A stretch of 7,592 nt of DNA from Vulcanimicrobiota bacterium (GTDB taxonomy: Bacteria; Vulcanimicrobiota; Vulcanimicrobiia; Vulcanimicrobiales; Vulcanimicrobiaceae), in the NCBI GenBank assembly GCA_019233415.1, contig JAFAMK010000142.1:1-7592 (forward strand), read 5' to 3'. Numbering within the stretch: the stretch's first letter is position 1; every line of letters begins with the position of its first letter. Under the pieces are notes generated by a model. That model saw nothing but the letters and a program-made list of their open reading frames with translations, searched no databases and was not told the DNA's origin. Made by a program: the position numbers and the translations under genes. Positions 6,630-7,592 of the stretch are shown one piece after another.

Positions 6630-7592
6630 ATGACCCTTCGACACGCTCAGGGTGACACGTCGCGGATCGTCGTCGCCGGGCACGTCGACCACGGCAAGTC
6701 GACGCTGATCGGGCGGCTGATGCTCGATCTCGGCCTGCTCCACCAGTCGAAGATCGACGAGGTGATCGCGAGCAGCGCACGCCGCGGCACCGCGCCCGAA
6801 TGGTCGTACGTCCTCGACTCGCTGCAGGAAGAGCGTGACCAGGCGATCACGATCGACACGACGCGCCTATGGTTCACGCTCCACGATCGCCGCTACACGA
6901 TCATCGACGCGCCGGGCCACCGCCAGTTCCTCGCCAACATGCTCAGCGGCGCATCGGAGGCGGATGCGGCGATCCTCGTCGTCGACGCGGCGGCCGGGAT
7001 CGGCGACCAGACGCTGCGCCACGCCTATCTGCTTGCATTCCTCGGAATCGGCCACGTCATCGTCGCGGTCAACAAGATCGACCTGCTCGACGATGCGCAG
7101 CGCCGGTTCGCGGAACTCGAACGCACGCTGCGCGCGGCGCTCCACCGCACGCCGCCGGCGCAAATCGTCCCGGTCAGCGCAAGCCGCGGCGAAAACGTCG
7201 TCGCGCGCGCCAGCACGACGCCGTGGTACACGGGCCCGACGATCGCCGAAGCGATCGCCTCGATCCGCCGCGTCCCGGCGCCGCTCGAACGCGCCTTCCG
7301 GCTCGACGTGCAAGACGTCTACCGGCGCGACGGCGAGCGCGTCGTCGTCGGCACGGTCGCAAGCGGCGCGCTCGAAGCCGGCGCCGAGGTGTTGTTGCTC
7401 CCCGCCGGCGTGCTCGTGCGCGCCGAAAAGCTCGTGCGCTGGCCGGAGGGCGACACCGCCACCGCCTGGGCCGGCGAAAGCGTCGGCGTCGTCCTCGACG
7501 GCGATCGCTTCGTCGGCCGCGGCGACACGCTCGCCGCCCTAACCGTTCCCCCGCGCACGGCGTCGCGCATCGCCCTAGAAGCCTTCTGGCTC
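6630..7592 (+). CDS. cysN: Sulfate adenylyltransferase subunit 1, GTPase (3' partial)
   Basis: EF-Tu-like GTPase that couples GTP hydrolysis to APS synthesis by CysD. The frame is open from the ATG at 6630 to the window end, 321 residues, with no stop. GTPase motifs: G1 GHVDHGKST (17-25), G2 T74 in AITIDT, G3 DAPGH (93-97), G4 NKID (148-151), G5 SAS (183-185). PWYTGPT (198-204) is characteristic of CysN, and a beta-barrel domain follows from about residue 215. The family usually has GSVDDGKST; GHVDHGKST is the elongation-factor-like form, which I recall in a second CysN clade. A72 replaces the usual glycine before ITID. Residues 2-9 (TLRHAQGD) are encoded by a dispersed repeat, leaving a very short leader before the P-loop. 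The protein should continue at least 100 residues beyond the window; a C-terminal APS kinase fusion cannot be judged. Elongation factor or SelB identity is unlikely given PWYTGPT and the adjacent cysD. Confidence 0.92.
   Translation, partial: MTLRHAQGDTSRIVVAGHVDHGKSTLIGRLMLDLGLLHQSKIDEVIASSARRGTAPEWSYVLDSLQEERDQAITIDTTRLWFTLHDRRYTIIDAPGHRQFLANMLSGASEADAAILVVDAAAGIGDQTLRHAYLLAFLGIGHVIVAVNKIDLLDDAQRRFAELERTLRAALHRTPPAQIVPVSASRGENVVARASTTPWYTGPTIAEAIASIRRVPAPLERAFRLDVQDVYRRDGERVVVGTVASGALEAGAEVLLLPAGVLVRAEKLVRWPEGDTATAWAGESVGVVLDGDRFVGRGDTLAALTVPPRTASRIALEAFWL
6631..6657 (+). repeat. Short dispersed inverted-repeat element at the cysD/cysN junction, translated as the CysN N-terminus
   Basis: The core is TTCGACACGCTCAGG (6637 or 6638 to about 6651), flanked by inverted arms ACCCT (6633-6637) and AGGGT (6649-6653) and by the outer ends TGAC and GTGACA. 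From memory this is one base away from a very common interspersed repeat with core TTCGACAAGCTCAGG. That repeat leaves characteristic spurious peptides in databases; here the other frames read PFDTLRVT on + and HPERVEG and VTLSVSKG on the - strand. Its boundaries are approximate. Identity as a multi-copy element in this genome cannot be shown from a single copy. Confidence 0.65.

Noticed and set aside
6631..6657. Rho-independent terminator between cysD and cysN
   Set aside because: The arms are only 5 bp, there is no T tract, and the element lies inside the cysN reading frame.
6835..7542. Open frame on the + strand inside cysN in another frame (235 codons)
   Set aside because: Ser/Arg/Thr-rich out-of-frame reading of the GTPase gene; all GTPase motifs are in the frame starting at 6630.
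1..7592. CRISPR arrays, RNA genes, transposases or a new defence or mobile system
   Set aside because: Apart from the short repeat at 6631-6657, all of the sequence is accounted for by eight ordinary, contiguous sulfur-assimilation genes.

Overview
This is a very GC-rich window (codon third positions are almost all G or C) with every gene on the + strand and essentially no non-coding DNA. It carries most of one operon for assimilatory sulfate reduction. Gene order, 5' to 3': sulfite reductase hemoprotein (sir, 5' end outside the window), APS reductase (cysH), sulfate ABC transporter ATPase (cysA), periplasmic sulfate-binding protein (sbp), the two permeases (cysT, cysW), and the two ATP sulfurylase subunits cysD and cysN (3' end outside the window).

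How the genes work together: Sbp captures sulfate outside the membrane and CysT/CysW/CysA import it. CysD, assisted by the GTPase CysN, activates it to adenosine 5'-phosphosulfate (APS). CysH carries both cysteine pairs of a [4Fe-4S] APS reductase, so it should reduce APS directly to sulfite without an APS kinase step. Sir then reduces sulfite to sulfide for cysteine synthesis. The transporter genes sit between the two reductases and the sulfurylase genes. Neighbouring genes overlap by 1 to 8 bases, and the cysD/cysN pair is separated by one base, which points to one translationally coupled transcript. No promoter or terminator lies inside the window.

Organism: a diderm or otherwise sec-exporting, high-GC bacterium. 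The sulfite reductase looks more like the ferredoxin-dependent (cyanobacterial/plant) form than enterobacterial CysI. CysD and CysN resemble a non-enterobacterial clade. Together with a short dispersed-repeat sequence at the cysD/cysN junction, this would fit a non-model phylum such as Eremiobacterota/Vulcanimicrobiota, but that assignment is a weak guess.

I do not see an undescribed system. The most unusual feature is a copy of a widespread short dispersed repeat (about 6631-6657) lying exactly at the cysD/cysN junction. It is read through as the first codons of CysN and appears to contribute part of its start codon.
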